Below are positions 44,272-52,814 of a stretch of 64,000 nucleotides of DNA, piece after piece. Position 1 is the stretch's first letter. Every line of letters begins with the position of its first letter. A program made the translations under genes and the position numbers. The notes beneath the pieces were generated by a model that made no database searches, had not been told where the DNA came from, and saw only the letters and a program-made list of their open reading frames with translations. This DNA comes from an uncultured Ramlibacter sp. (GTDB lineage Bacteria > Pseudomonadota > Gammaproteobacteria > Burkholderiales > Burkholderiaceae_C): the NCBI RefSeq assembly GCF_936925435.1, contig NZ_CAKZHQ010000049.1, positions 62,001-126,000 on the forward strand, read 5' to 3'.

Positions 44272-46482
44272 TCAGGCGACGGCCGGCAGCTTGTCGAGCA
44301 GTTTGTCCAGAGTGATGGGGTAGTCGCGCACCCGCACGCCGGTGGCGTTGTAGACCGCGTTGGCCACCGCGGCGCCGATGCCGCAAATGCCCAGCTCGCC
44401 CACGCCCTTGGCCTTCATGGGCGAGGACAGGGGATCGGTCTCGTCCAGGAAGATCACCTGCTGGTGCGGGATGTCGGCGTGCACCGGCACCTCGTAGCCG
44501 GCCAGGTCGTGGTTGGCGAAGAAGCCCTGGCGCTTGTCCAGCGCCAGCTCCTCCATCAGGGCCGCGCCCACGCCCATGGTCATGGCGCCGATCACCTGGC
44601 TGCGCGCTGCCTTGGGGTTGAGGATGCGGCCGGCGGCGCAGACCGCCAGCATGCGCCGCACGCGGATCTCGCCCGTGGCGGCGTCCACGCCCACTTCGAC
44701 GAAATGCGCGCCGAAGGTGGACTGCTGGTACTTCTTGTCCAGGTCGCCGTACTCCATGAAGTCCTCGGCGGACAGACCCTGCTCGCCCGCCACTTGCGCC
44801 AGCGGCAGCGCGCGTTCGCCGGCGCGCACCATGCCGTCGGCGAAGACGGCGTCGGGCGCGGTGATGCCCGCAGCCTGGGCCACCACGCCGCGCAGCTTCA
44901 TGCAGGCCGCGTACACGCCGGCGGTGGAGCTGTTGGCGCCCCACTGGCCGCCGGAGCCGGCCGAGACCGGGAAGGCCGAGTCGCCCAGGCGCACGAAGAC
45001 CTTGTCCAGCGGCAGGCCCATCACCTCGGCGGCGGTCTGCGCAATGATGGTGTAGGTCCCGGTGCCGATGTCGGTCATGTCGGTTTCCACCGTCACCACG
45101 CCATGCTTGTCCAGCCGCACGCGCGCGGCGGACTTCATGACCAGGTTGTTGCGGAAGGCCGCAGCCACGCCCATGCCGACCAGCCAGCGGCCGTCGCGCA
45201 GCTGGCCTGGCCGGGCATTGCGGCGGTTCCAGCCGAAGGTCTCGGCGCCCGCGCGCAGGCATTCCACCAGGCGCCGCTGGGAGAACGGCCGCTCCGGCTT
45301 TTCCGGGTCGACCTGGGTGTCGTTGAGGATGCGCAGCTGCACGGGATCGATGCCCAATTTCTCGGCCATCTCGTCCATCGCGATCTCCAGCGCCATCATG
45401 CCGGGCGCCTCGCCTGGCGCGCGCATGGCGTTGCCCTCGGGCAGGTCCAGCACGGCCAGCCGCGTGGCCGTCATGCGGTTGGGGCCGGCGTACAGCAATC
45501 GGGTCTGGTTCACGGCTGTCTCGGGCGAGCCCTCGGGCAGGTTGCCGGACCAGCCCTCATGGCCGATGGCGGTGAGCTTGCCGTCCCGCGTAGCGCCAAG
45601 GCGGATGCGCTGGATGGTGGCCGGCCGGTGGGTGGTGTTGTTCATCATCAGCGGCCGCTGCAGCGCCACCTTGACAGGCTGGCGCGCGGCGCGCGCGCCC
45701 AATGCCGCCAGCAGGATGTCGGCGCGCAGGAACAGCTTGCCGCCGAATCCGCCGCCGATGAAGGGCGAGACCAGGCGGATGTTTTCCTTGGGAATGGCCA
45801 GGGTCTTGGCCAGGTCGCCCACGCTCCAGGCGATCATCTGGTTGGAGGTCCACACCGTGAGCTTGCCGTCTTTCCACTGCGCGGTGGAGGCGTGCGGTTC
45901 CATCATCGCGTGCGACTGGTCGGGCGTGGTGTAGGTGGCGTCCAGCTGCACCGGCGCCGCGGCGAACGCGCCGCTGAAGTCTCCCACCCTGGTTTCAGGC
46001 GGACCGCCAAAGGCCGAAGGCTTGGCCAGCGGCGCGCTGTCCTTTTGCGCCGCCAGGTCGAACCTGCCCGGCGCTCGGGTGTAGGCGATGCGCACCAGGG
46101 CAGCTGCGGCGCGGGCCTGCTCGAAGGTCTTGGCCACGACCAGGGCCACGGCCTGGTGGTAGTGGTCGATCTCCGGTCCGCCCAACAGCTTGGCGGTATT
46201 GAAGTTGCCCTTGCCCAGCGCGCCGGCATTGCGGGCCGTGACGATGGCCAGCACGCCGGGCGAAGCCTCGGCGGCGCTCAGATCCATGCTGGCGATGCGC
46301 CCCTTGGCGATGCCGGCACCGATGACATAGCCATAGGCGGCATCGGGCGCGACGTCGTGCCGCTCGTAGGCATAGGGAGCAGTGCCGCAGGTCTTGAGCG
46401 GGCCGTCGATGCGGTCGGTGGGCCGGCCGATGACCTTGAGCTGGTCGATCGGGTTGGTGGTGGCGGGTGTGTCGAACTTCAT
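44272..46482 (-). CDS. paoC: PaoC-like aldehyde oxidoreductase molybdenum subunit
   Basis: This 736-aa catalytic subunit of a xanthine-oxidase-family enzyme binds a molybdopterin cofactor. Blocks include GTAPYAYERHDVAPDA, FIGGGFGGKLFLRADILLA, EAPGMMALEIAMDEMA, SGGQWGANSSTAGVYAACMKL and KGVGELGICGIGAAVANAVY, the last carrying the catalytic Glu. Size and order match Escherichia coli PaoABC (YagTSR), a periplasmic aldehyde oxidoreductase. It is the last of three coupled genes. No PaoD/XdhC-type chaperone gene lies in this window. Confidence 0.9.
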   Translation of the reverse strand: MKFDTPATTNPIDQLKVIGRPTDRIDGPLKTCGTAPYAYERHDVAPDAAYGYVIGAGIAKGRIASMDLSAAEASPGVLAIVTARNAGALGKGNFNTAKLLGGPEIDHYHQAVALVVAKTFEQARAAAALVRIAYTRAPGRFDLAAQKDSAPLAKPSAFGGPPETRVGDFSGAFAAAPVQLDATYTTPDQSHAMMEPHASTAQWKDGKLTVWTSNQMIAWSVGDLAKTLAIPKENIRLVSPFIGGGFGGKLFLRADILLAALGARAARQPVKVALQRPLMMNNTTHRPATIQRIRLGATRDGKLTAIGHEGWSGNLPEGSPETAVNQTRLLYAGPNRMTATRLAVLDLPEGNAMRAPGEAPGMMALEIAMDEMAEKLGIDPVQLRILNDTQVDPEKPERPFSQRRLVECLRAGAETFGWNRRNARPGQLRDGRWLVGMGVAAAFRNNLVMKSAARVRLDKHGVVTVETDMTDIGTGTYTIIAQTAAEVMGLPLDKVFVRLGDSAFPVSAGSGGQWGANSSTAGVYAACMKLRGVVAQAAGITAPDAVFADGMVRAGERALPLAQVAGEQGLSAEDFMEYGDLDKKYQQSTFGAHFVEVGVDAATGEIRVRRMLAVCAAGRILNPKAARSQVIGAMTMGVGAALMEELALDKRQGFFANHDLAGYEVPVHADIPHQQVIFLDETDPLSSPMKAKGVGELGICGIGAAVANAVYNATGVRVRDYPITLDKLLDKLPAVA

Positions 46483-46486
46483 GCGC

Positions 46487-47437
46487 TCAGCTCCTGGCCT
46501 GGGCCAGCACGGCGGCGAGCGTGCGCTCGGCCAGCGGCAGCTTGAAGGCGTTGTCGTGGGTGGGGCGGGCGCCGGCGAACAGTTGCGCTGCCGCCGCCTT
46601 GGCGCCCTGCGGCAGTGCGGCATCGGCCCCGGCATGGCGCCAGGGCTTGTGGGCCACGCCGCCCATGGCCATACGGCCGGTGCCGTCGCGCTGCACGACG
46701 GCCGCCACCGACACCAGGGCGAAGGCATAGGACGCGCGGTCGCGCACCTTGCGGTAGATATGGGTGCCGCCCAACGGCCGAGGCAGCGTGACCGAGGTGA
46801 TGAGCTCGCCAGGTTCCAGCGCCGTCTCGATGTGCGGGGTGGTCCCGGGCAGGCGGTGGAAGTCGGCGATGGGAATGACGCGGGTGCGGCCGTCGGGCCG
46901 CACGGTCTCCACGCCGGCGTCGAGCACGCGCATGGCCACCGCCATGTCGCTGGGATGGGTGGCGATGCAGGCATCGCTGCTGCCGATCACCGCGTGCTGG
47001 CGATTGAAACCGCCGATGGCGCTGCAGCCGCTGCCCGGCCGGCGCTTGTTGCAGGCCTGGTCGGTGTCGTAGAAGTAGGGGCAGCGCGTGCGCTGCAGCA
47101 GGTTGCCGGCGGTGGTTGCCCGGTTGCGCAGCTGGCCCGAAGCGCCGGCCAGCAGGGCGCGCGACAGCACGCCGTAGTCCCGCCGCACTCTTTCGTCGGA
47201 CGCCAGCGCGGTGTTGCGCACGAGCGCGCCTATGCGCAGCCCTCCGTCGGGCGTGGCCTCGATCTTGTCCAGGGCCAGGCCGTTGACGTCGATCAGGTGG
47301 GCGGGCGCCTCGATCTGCAGCTTCATCAGGTCCAGCAGGTTGGTGCCGCCGGCGATGAACTTGGCATTGGCATTGCGCGCCACCGCGGCGGCGGCCTGGG
47401 CCGGTGTGCTGGCCCGTTCGTAGCTGAAGGGTTTCAT
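46487..47437 (-). CDS. paoB: PaoB-like aldehyde oxidoreductase FAD subunit
   Basis: This 316-aa FAD-binding subunit has [19 protein letters not shown] (FAD-binding start), [16 protein letters not shown] and the middle segment [22 protein letters not shown] whose cysteines match the extra 4Fe-4S cluster of PaoB/4-hydroxybenzoyl-CoA reductase-type subunits. The C-terminal CO-dehydrogenase flavoprotein domain follows. ATG at 47437 is overlapped by the preceding stop codon (ATGA), and the gene precedes the molybdenum subunit by 4 bp. Confidence 0.9.
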   Translation of the reverse strand: MKPFSYERASTPAQAAAAVARNANAKFIAGGTNLLDLMKLQIEAPAHLIDVNGLALDKIEATPDGGLRIGALVRNTALASDERVRRDYGVLSRALLAGASGQLRNRATTAGNLLQRTRCPYFYDTDQACNKRRPGSGCSAIGGFNRQHAVIGSSDACIATHPSDMAVAMRVLDAGVETVRPDGRTRVIPIADFHRLPGTTPHIETALEPGELITSVTLPRPLGGTHIYRKVRDRASYAFALVSVAAVVQRDGTGRMAMGGVAHKPWRHAGADAALPQGAKAAAAQLFAGARPTHDNAFKLPLAERTLAAVLAQARS

Positions 47438-48081
47438 GTGCGCAGCCCTCCGACCTCGGTGATCGCATCGACGATGTTGGAATAGGCGCCGCAGCGGCAG
47501 ATGTTGCCGCTCATGCGCTCGCGCAACTCCTCGGCCGACAGCAGCGGCCGGGCGTTCAGGTCCGCGCTGACGTGGCTGGGAACGCCGCGGCGCATCTCGT
47601 CGAGCGCACCGACCGCCGAGCAGATCTGGCCCGGTGTGCAGTAGCCGCACTGGTAGCCGTCATGTTTGACGAAGGCCGCCTGCATCGGGTGCAGATTGCG
47701 CGGTGTACCCAGGCCCTCGATGGTGGTGACCTTGGCGCCCGAATGCATCACCGCCAGCGTCAGGCAGGAGTTGATACGCACGCCGTCCAGCAGCACGGTG
47801 CAGGCGCCGCACTGGCCGTGGTCGCAGCCCTTCTTGGTGCCGGTCAGGTGCAGATGCTCGCGCAGCGTGTCGAGCAAGCTGGTGCGGGTGTCGAGACTGA
47901 TTGTGTGGGCCTTGCCGTTGACCTCCAGCGTGACGCTGGCGCTGGGCACGGAGCCTGGCGCGGGCATCGGGGCTGCGGCCTGGGCGGCGGCTTCAAGCGG
48001 CAGGGTGGCGACGGCTGCGGTGGCCGTGCCCGCGATCAGGACATCCCGACGCGAAAGAGTGATTGGGTCGGGACTGTCCAT
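47434..48081 (-). CDS. paoA: PaoA-like aldehyde oxidoreductase 2Fe-2S subunit (Tat-exported)
   Basis: This 215-aa iron-sulfur subunit carries two 2Fe-2S clusters: [16 protein letters not shown] with a later NSC for the plant-type ferredoxin cluster, and [11 protein letters not shown] with [12 protein letters not shown] for the second. A twin-arginine signal, [20 protein letters not shown], precedes them, so the whole complex is probably carried to the periplasm by Tat. Start at 48081 gives a standard Tat peptide; in-frame starts at 48099 or 48129 are possible. First gene of the paoABC-like operon. Confidence 0.85.
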   Translation of the reverse strand: MDSPDPITLSRRDVLIAGTATAAVATLPLEAAAQAAAPMPAPGSVPSASVTLEVNGKAHTISLDTRTSLLDTLREHLHLTGTKKGCDHGQCGACTVLLDGVRINSCLTLAVMHSGAKVTTIEGLGTPRNLHPMQAAFVKHDGYQCGYCTPGQICSAVGALDEMRRGVPSHVSADLNARPLLSAEELRERMSGNICRCGAYSNIVDAITEVGGLRT

Positions 48082-48207
48082 GGCTTGCAGCCTTTGCATC
48101 AAGGAGTGGCGGGGAGAGAGGGCGAGCATCGGGTGGCGAGCGCAGAGACCTTGTAGGACGCAGTCCTGGCGCTTCGTCAGTGCCGGGCCACTCGCCCGAT
48201 GGGCATG

Positions 48208-49260
48208 TCATGGCCGTGCGTCCAGGCCGTTCTTCGCCAGGAAGCCGGACAGCAGATCCGCGATGGCCAGGTTGTTGAGATCGGAGAACGGGAAGTGCGT
48301 GTTGCCGCGGATGCCCAGCTCAGGCAGGTGGACCACGGTGGCGTTGCCGCCATGGCGGTTGACGGCCTGGGCCCACAGCCTGGCCATGGCCAGGCGCGTG
48401 CGCCATTGGTCCTGCCCCGGGTTGGCCATGGGCTGCTGCGGGATGTTGTCGCCGTAGACGATGGTGATGGGGATCCGCGTGAGCGCCATGAACTGCTGCA
48501 GCGGCACGCCCTGCGCTTCCAGCGTGTCGCCGGCGCTGGGCATGGGCGGCGGCACCTCGCCCTGGGGGAAGATGAAACCGCTGCCCGGCTCGTAGGCAAC
48601 GATGGCCCGCACGTTGGGGCTCTTGGTGGCAGCCAGCCAGCCGGGCCCGCCGCCCTGCGAATGGGTGACCAGCACCCCGGGCCCGATCTTGCGGAACAGC
48701 GCGGCCACGGCATCGGAGGCCACGGCCGCCGAGAAGGGGCCGGTGTTGGGGGTCATCTGGCGGAAGTACTGGTCCAGTGCTTCGGGGCTGCGCGGGAACT
48801 GCACGTCTGCGAAGAGATTCGGCCAGATGCCCAGGCGGAAGATATTGAAGGAAGCCTGCTCGTCGCTCGCAGGCGCCAGTGCCAGCGGCTCGGTGCTGCG
48901 CCCGGCCTTGCCGCGGCGCGGCTGGTCGATCAGATAGACGCTGTGTTGGCGGCGCAGGAAGATGGTCTGGAAACCCTCGCGGCCGTCCGGCGTGGTTTCC
49001 CAGGTCTTCGACGACTGGCCCGCGCCATGCCAGAACACCAGCGGGAGTTTGCGGGCGGCGACGGGCACCTGGTAGAACACATAGGCGTGGTCGCCATGGA
49101 AGCTCTGGCCGTCGGCCCGGCTGAGCACGCTGCCGCCGACGGCGAAGCTGCCCTGCTCCTGGATGGCCAGGGGCGCCTGTGGGCCGGGACCGGCCGGTGC
49201 GGCGCAAGCCGCGCAAACAAGGGCGGTACCAATCACGGCAAGTGCTTTCGGGATGTGCAT
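48208..49260 (-). CDS. Alpha/beta-hydrolase lipoprotein
   Basis: This 350-aa exported protein has a lipobox in VCAAC (Cys19) and an alpha/beta-hydrolase domain: VFWHGAGQSSKTWETTPDG, the nucleophile elbow VTHSQGGGPGWLAA, YGDNIP for the acid loop region and NTHFPFSDLNN for the C-terminal His. It is similar to exported esterase-like enzymes in which the product of a lactone is hydrolysed, but the substrate is unknown. It lies 9 bp from the carboxymuconolactone-type gene on the same strand and belongs to the same series. Confidence 0.82.
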   Translation of the reverse strand: MHIPKALAVIGTALVCAACAAPAGPGPQAPLAIQEQGSFAVGGSVLSRADGQSFHGDHAYVFYQVPVAARKLPLVFWHGAGQSSKTWETTPDGREGFQTIFLRRQHSVYLIDQPRRGKAGRSTEPLALAPASDEQASFNIFRLGIWPNLFADVQFPRSPEALDQYFRQMTPNTGPFSAAVASDAVAALFRKIGPGVLVTHSQGGGPGWLAATKSPNVRAIVAYEPGSGFIFPQGEVPPPMPSAGDTLEAQGVPLQQFMALTRIPITIVYGDNIPQQPMANPGQDQWRTRLAMARLWAQAVNRHGGNATVVHLPELGIRGNTHFPFSDLNNLAIADLLSGFLAKNGLDARP

Positions 49261-49269
49261 GGTGGCCGG

Positions 49270-49653
49270 CTACTTCTTCTGGAAGACTTCCTTGGCCACC
49301 TGGCTGGCCATCACGCCGCTGGGCCAGCCCGCATAGAAGGCCAAGTGGGTGATGGCCTCGACCAGTTCGGCTTCGCTCAGGCCGTTGTCCCGCGCGCGCT
49401 GCAGGTGCGAGCGCAGCTGGTCGGGGCGGTTCATCGCGATCAGGGCGCTGACGGTCACCAGGCTGCGGTCGCGCGGCGACAGGCCGGGCCGGGCCCAGAT
49501 GTCGCCGAACAGCACGGTGTCGGTGAGTTCGGCGAGCTTGGGGTTGACGTCGCCGAACATGCGCTGCGCCGGTGTCTGTTGCGCGGGCGTCGCTTGTGCC
49601 ATGGCCGAGAGAGCGCTTGCCGCCAGCCAGCCTGCCATCCATTTTTTCATCAT
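49270..49653 (-). CDS. Exported carboxymuconolactone decarboxylase-like protein
   Basis: This 127-aa protein combines a signal peptide ([20 protein letters not shown]) with a carboxymuconolactone decarboxylase/AhpD-fold domain: [40 protein letters not shown] and [11 protein letters not shown]. The AhpD CxxC pair is absent, so it is not a peroxidase of that type. Export of such a protein is unusual. Two adjacent ATGs at 49653 and 49650 are equally good starts. Its start overlaps the cupin gene stop by 4 bp. Confidence 0.82.
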   Translation of the reverse strand: MMKKWMAGWLAASALSAMAQATPAQQTPAQRMFGDVNPKLAELTDTVLFGDIWARPGLSPRDRSLVTVSALIAMNRPDQLRSHLQRARDNGLSEAELVEAITHLAFYAGWPSGVMASQVAKEVFQKK

Positions 49654-50123
49654 CGTGCTGCTCCGTATTGCGAAGGGTTGAGCTTTTCCAGCCAGTCGAC
49701 CGACTTGCCATGGAGCTGTTCGGAAATCGCGTAGTGGCTCATGCCGGTGGTGGGCGTGCCGCCGTGCCAGTGCTTCTCGCCCGGCGGAATCCAGACGATG
49801 TCGCCGGGACGGATCTCCTGCACCGGCCCGCCCCAGCGCTGCACCAGGCCGACCCCGCTGGTGACGATCAGCGTCTGTCCCAGCGGATGCGTGTGCCAGG
49901 CCGTGTGGGCGCCAGGCTCGAAAGTCACGTGGCCGCCGCTCACGCGTGCAGGCTCGTCGGCGCGAAACAGCGAATCGACGCGCACCGCGCCGCTGAAGTT
50001 CTCGGCCGGCCCCTTGCTGGAAGGCTGGGCGCCGTTGCGGGTGATCTTGAGCGGCTGCTCGGTCTGCGCCAGGCCCGAAGTGGCCAGCGAGAGCGACATC
50101 ACGGTGGCGGCAAGAGCCTTCAT
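49650..50123 (-). CDS. Exported cupin-domain protein
   Basis: This 157-aa protein has a signal peptide ([20 protein letters not shown]) and a conserved cupin beta-barrel. The metal-binding motif 1 is [20 protein letters not shown] (two His and a later His/Glu position), motif 2 is [18 protein letters not shown]. It is commonly paired in genomes with carboxymuconolactone decarboxylase-like genes, as here. It is first in the series cupin - CMD - hydrolase, divergent from a LysR gene. Confidence 0.86.
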   Translation of the reverse strand: MKALAATVMSLSLATSGLAQTEQPLKITRNGAQPSSKGPAENFSGAVRVDSLFRADEPARVSGGHVTFEPGAHTAWHTHPLGQTLIVTSGVGLVQRWGGPVQEIRPGDIVWIPPGEKHWHGGTPTTGMSHYAISEQLHGKSVDWLEKLNPSQYGAAR

Positions 50124-50195
50124 CGCCGGATCCTTTCATGCATAGCAAGCTCGGACTGTAGGCGCGGGATTGGCATTGAACTAGCCGCTTGAACC

Positions 50196-50225
50196 TTGAA
50201 GGATTGGCAAGCTGCGCTTGATAAT
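50196..50225 (+). promoter_or_regulatory. Predicted sigma-70 promoter of LysR gene
   Basis: TTGAAG, 18 bp, GATAAT lies so close to the LysR ATG at 50232 that transcription would start at or within a base or two of the start codon, suggesting a leaderless message. Confidence 0.45.
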
Positions 50226-50231
50226 GCGGTC

Positions 50232-51215
50232 ATGCCCATCAACGAGATCCGCTCGATTGCGACCTTTGTGAAAACGGCCGAGCTGGGCAGCCTGCGCCGG
50301 GCCGCCGTGGTCCAGGGCATCTCGCCGCAAGCCGCCAGCCAGGCGCTGGCGCAGCTGGAGCTGCACCTGGGCGTGCGCCTCTTTCACCGGACCACGCGCA
50401 ACATGTCGCTCACCGATGAAGGCCGGCGCTTTCTGGAGGCTGCCCAGCCTTCGCTGGCGGGCCTGCAGCGCGCGCTGCAGATGGCGCGCCATGCCAAGGA
50501 CGAGATCGCCGGCCCGCTGCGCATCGTCGGCCCGCGCTCGACCTTCCTGCCTGTGCTGTGGCCGGTGCTCGACGAGTTCAGCCGCCGTTATCCCGAGGTG
50601 CAGCCGGATGTGCAGCTGGACGACCGCATCGGCAACTGGGTGGAAGACCGTGTCGATGTCGGCTTCCGGGTGGGCCGCTCCGCCGAGGAAGGCGTGGTGG
50701 CGCGGCGCCTGTTCAGCCTGCAGCTGATCGTCTGCGCCGCACCGGCTTATATCGCCCGCCATGGCGCGCCCGACCAGCTGGCAGCGCTGGCCGCGCACCG
50801 CTGCAGCGTCTTTCGCCATCCGGCCACGGGCAGGGTGCTGCCCTGGCATCTCAAGGAGGGCGATGCGGTGGTGGACCACGAGGTGGCGCCGGCGCTGTCG
50901 ACCAACGAGGAGCAGCTGGAGATCGAAGCCGTGCTGGCCGGCCACGTCATCGGCATGCTCACGGGCGTCACCGCCGCCGCCCATATCCGCGCGGGGCGCC
51001 TGGTGCCGCTGCTGACGGCCCACGTCGCCGACCACGTCGGCGTCTACATCTACTACGGCAGCCGCACCGCGCAGCCGGCCCGCGTGCGCGCCTTCATCGA
51101 CCTGGCGGTCGAGCGCTTGCTCGACAACCGGGAGTACTTTCTGACGGCCAAGGAACTGGCTTCTGCGGAAGCCAAGGGGCGCAGGCTGGGTCTGCGCGCG
51201 CTACAAAATAAATAG
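50232..51215 (+). CDS. LysR-type regulator of the cupin/CMD/hydrolase series
   Basis: This 327-aa LysR protein has an HTH at about residues 5-64 (ATFVKTAELGSLRRAAVVQG, then SPQAASQALAQLELHLGV) and an effector domain with GPLRIVGPRSTFLPVLWPVL. The ATG at 50232 is preferred for the family N-terminus; a longer frame to 50196 exists. It diverges from the cupin gene with 108 bp between starts and is the likely regulator of that series. The last codons and stop lie in dispersed repeat copy E. Confidence 0.87.
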   Translation: MPINEIRSIATFVKTAELGSLRRAAVVQGISPQAASQALAQLELHLGVRLFHRTTRNMSLTDEGRRFLEAAQPSLAGLQRALQMARHAKDEIAGPLRIVGPRSTFLPVLWPVLDEFSRRYPEVQPDVQLDDRIGNWVEDRVDVGFRVGRSAEEGVVARRLFSLQLIVCAAPAYIARHGAPDQLAALAAHRCSVFRHPATGRVLPWHLKEGDAVVDHEVAPALSTNEEQLEIEAVLAGHVIGMLTGVTAAAHIRAGRLVPLLTAHVADHVGVYIYYGSRTAQPARVRAFIDLAVERLLDNREYFLTAKELASAEAKGRRLGLRALQNK

Positions 51216-51258
51216 CAAACGAGGTCCATTCGCCGGGGGCTAGGGGCCAGTTTGGCCC
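51199..51258 (+). repeat. Dispersed repeat, copy E, with hairpin
   Basis: CGCTACAAAATAAATAGC, then GAGGTCCATT and GGGGGCTAGGGGCCAGTTTG share the ATAGC and GCTA-GGCC-A blocks with copies A to C. Its end folds into a hairpin, GGGCCA-GTT-TGGCCC at 51244-51258, that may terminate the LysR transcript. Confidence 0.4.
51244..51258 (+). terminator. Terminator-like hairpin after LysR gene
   Basis: GGGCCA-GTT-TGGCCC, a 6-bp stem with a 3-base loop, lies 29 bp after the LysR stop codon. No T tract follows. Confidence 0.35.
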
Positions 51259-51418
51259 TCAGAATCCACTGCGACAACCCGTTGAGGTTGACGCCGGCCC
51301 GTCACCGCGTTCGAATTTCGGCTCCGTCCGGGCTGGCGCATGTCGAGAACGCGCCGCCCCGTTCGTCGTGCAGGAGGAGCGCAGCTGTTGCGCACCCAAG
51401 CAACCTCAGGAGAGAGCA

Positions 51419-51850
51419 ATGAAATTCATGGTTCTGGTCAAGGCCACCGCCGACAGCGAAGCCGGCGTGATGCCCAGCGAGCAGCTGTTCGCCGGGATGG
51501 GCAAGTACAACGAGGAGCTGGTCAACGCCGGCATCATGCAGGCCGGCGAGGGCCTGCACCCCAGTTCCAAAGGCGCGCGTGTGCGCTTTGCCGGCAAGGA
51601 CCGCAAGGTGATCGACGGCCCGTTTGCCGAGACCAAGGAGCTGGTCGCCGGCTTCTGGATGTGGAAATGCGCCTCGCTGCAGGAGGCCGTCGACTGGCTC
51701 AAGCGCTGCCCCAACCCCATGCCGGGGGAATCCGAGATCGAGATCCGCCAGGTCTTCGAGGCCGAGGATTTCGGCGAGGCCTTCACGCCCGAGCTGCGCG
51801 AGCAGGAGGAGCGCTTGCGCGCGAAAGTGGCGGGACAGCAGGCCGGCTAG
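51419..51850 (+). CDS. YciI/DGPF-domain protein
   Basis: This 143-aa YCII-related protein has MKFMVLVKATADSEAG, the family motif VIDGPFAETKELVAGFWMWK and SLQEAVDWLKRCPNPMPGES. Members often precede RNA polymerase ECF sigma factors or are linked to small-molecule metabolism, but no sigma factor is seen here. Function unknown. ATG at 51419 follows AGGAGAGAGC; it precedes a small unknown gene by 39 bp. Confidence 0.85.
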   Translation: MKFMVLVKATADSEAGVMPSEQLFAGMGKYNEELVNAGIMQAGEGLHPSSKGARVRFAGKDRKVIDGPFAETKELVAGFWMWKCASLQEAVDWLKRCPNPMPGESEIEIRQVFEAEDFGEAFTPELREQEERLRAKVAGQQAG

Positions 51851-51889
51851 CTTGCAGAATGGGTTCTTCCGCAACCACGGGAGGACGCC

Positions 51890-52246
51890 ATGCCAGATTT
51901 CAAACTGCCCTTGTCCGGCGATGTCATCCAGGCAATCAATCCATGGAACTGGGCCTTCCGTTCGGAAGGCAGCCAGTTCGGCCTGGTCAACATCAACCTG
52001 GGCAAGAGTGCCGACCCCGACCTGGAGCAGCGCATCCTCGATGAAGTCGGCAGTTACGGCCGCCAGCTCGGCCGCATGGGCGAGGCCCTGCAGGTGCTGC
52101 TGGACCACGTCAAGCTGGAGCGGCTGGACGCGAAAGAGCGCGCCGTGCTCGACGACTTCCGCCTGCAGCTGGACCAGGTGCAGCGGATGAAGGCGCGGCA
52201 TGGCCGCGGCGATCCCGCGCCTCAGCAGCCCAAGACCCGCCGGTAG
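51890..52246 (+). CDS. Conserved protein of unknown function
   Basis: This 118-aa protein is not one I recognise. It opens MPDFKLPLSGDVIQAINPWN and continues to a helix-rich middle (LEQRILDEVGSYGRQLGRMG) with many charged residues and a basic tail PAPQQPKTRR. No signal peptide, membrane helix or metal motif. The start follows GGGAGGACGCC. Its 3' end overlaps the convergent membrane protein gene by 25 bp. Confidence 0.68.
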   Translation: MPDFKLPLSGDVIQAINPWNWAFRSEGSQFGLVNINLGKSADPDLEQRILDEVGSYGRQLGRMGEALQVLLDHVKLERLDAKERAVLDDFRLQLDQVQRMKARHGRGDPAPQQPKTRR

Positions 52247-52788
52247 CGGCGGACCGCCGCGTCCAGGCCGCGGCAGACCCCGGTGGCCATCAGGCCGGTG
52301 ACGGCCAGCATGGCCGCGGTGTGCACGGCGATGGCCGCCAGCGCCAGCAGCAAGGGCGACGCACCGGCCAGGCCCGCCGGCGCGTCCTGCATGCACAGCG
52401 GCAACAGGGCTGGCACCAGCATCAGGCCCGCGCCATGCGCGGTCGACGCGAAGAAGGACCACAGGGCCAGGCCGGCGTGCCCCGCCGGCGCGCGTGCCGC
52501 CAGCGGCGTGCGGCCCCACAGGTGGACCAGCACGGCGATGGCGAACAGCGTGGCGGCCGCGGCCTGCAGCACCACCCGGTCCAGCGCCAGCCCGAGCACC
52601 ACCGCAATGCCCACCAGCGCGATCGATGCAGTGTGGCCTGCGGCGATCGGCCACAAGGCCCGCAGCGCTTGCATCGGGTCGTGCGCGCGCAGGCCCCAGG
52701 CAGCGGCCAGCATCCAGCCGCTGGCGGGGTTGAGCCCGTGCAAGGCGCCCAGTCCCACCACCGCCAGCCAGGGCCACAGCGTGTCCAT
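52222..52788 (-). CDS. NicO/HupE-like multi-pass membrane protein
   Basis: This 188-aa hydrophobic protein opens MDTLWPWLAVVGLGALHGLN, with the GxxHGLNP motif, and has about five transmembrane segments with loops containing His (AAGHTASIALVGIAV, STAHGAGLMLVPALL). Similar proteins are annotated as NicO/HupE/UreH-like metal-handling or sulfite exporter relatives; I cannot say more. It follows the DUF899 gene by 26 bp on the same strand. Its C-terminal end overlaps a small gene on the other strand by 25 bp. Confidence 0.75.
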   Translation of the reverse strand: MDTLWPWLAVVGLGALHGLNPASGWMLAAAWGLRAHDPMQALRALWPIAAGHTASIALVGIAVVLGLALDRVVLQAAAATLFAIAVLVHLWGRTPLAARAPAGHAGLALWSFFASTAHGAGLMLVPALLPLCMQDAPAGLAGASPLLLALAAIAVHTAAMLAVTGLMATGVCRGLDAAVRRYRRVLGC

Positions 52789-52814
52789 GGCGCGCGCTTT
52801 CTTCCAGCCTGCCC

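Noticed and set aside
44219-45262. A second long minus-strand frame in the region of the molybdenum subunit gene
   Set aside because: It is another frame of the same strand. The molybdenum subunit is the real one because its motifs are complete and in order.
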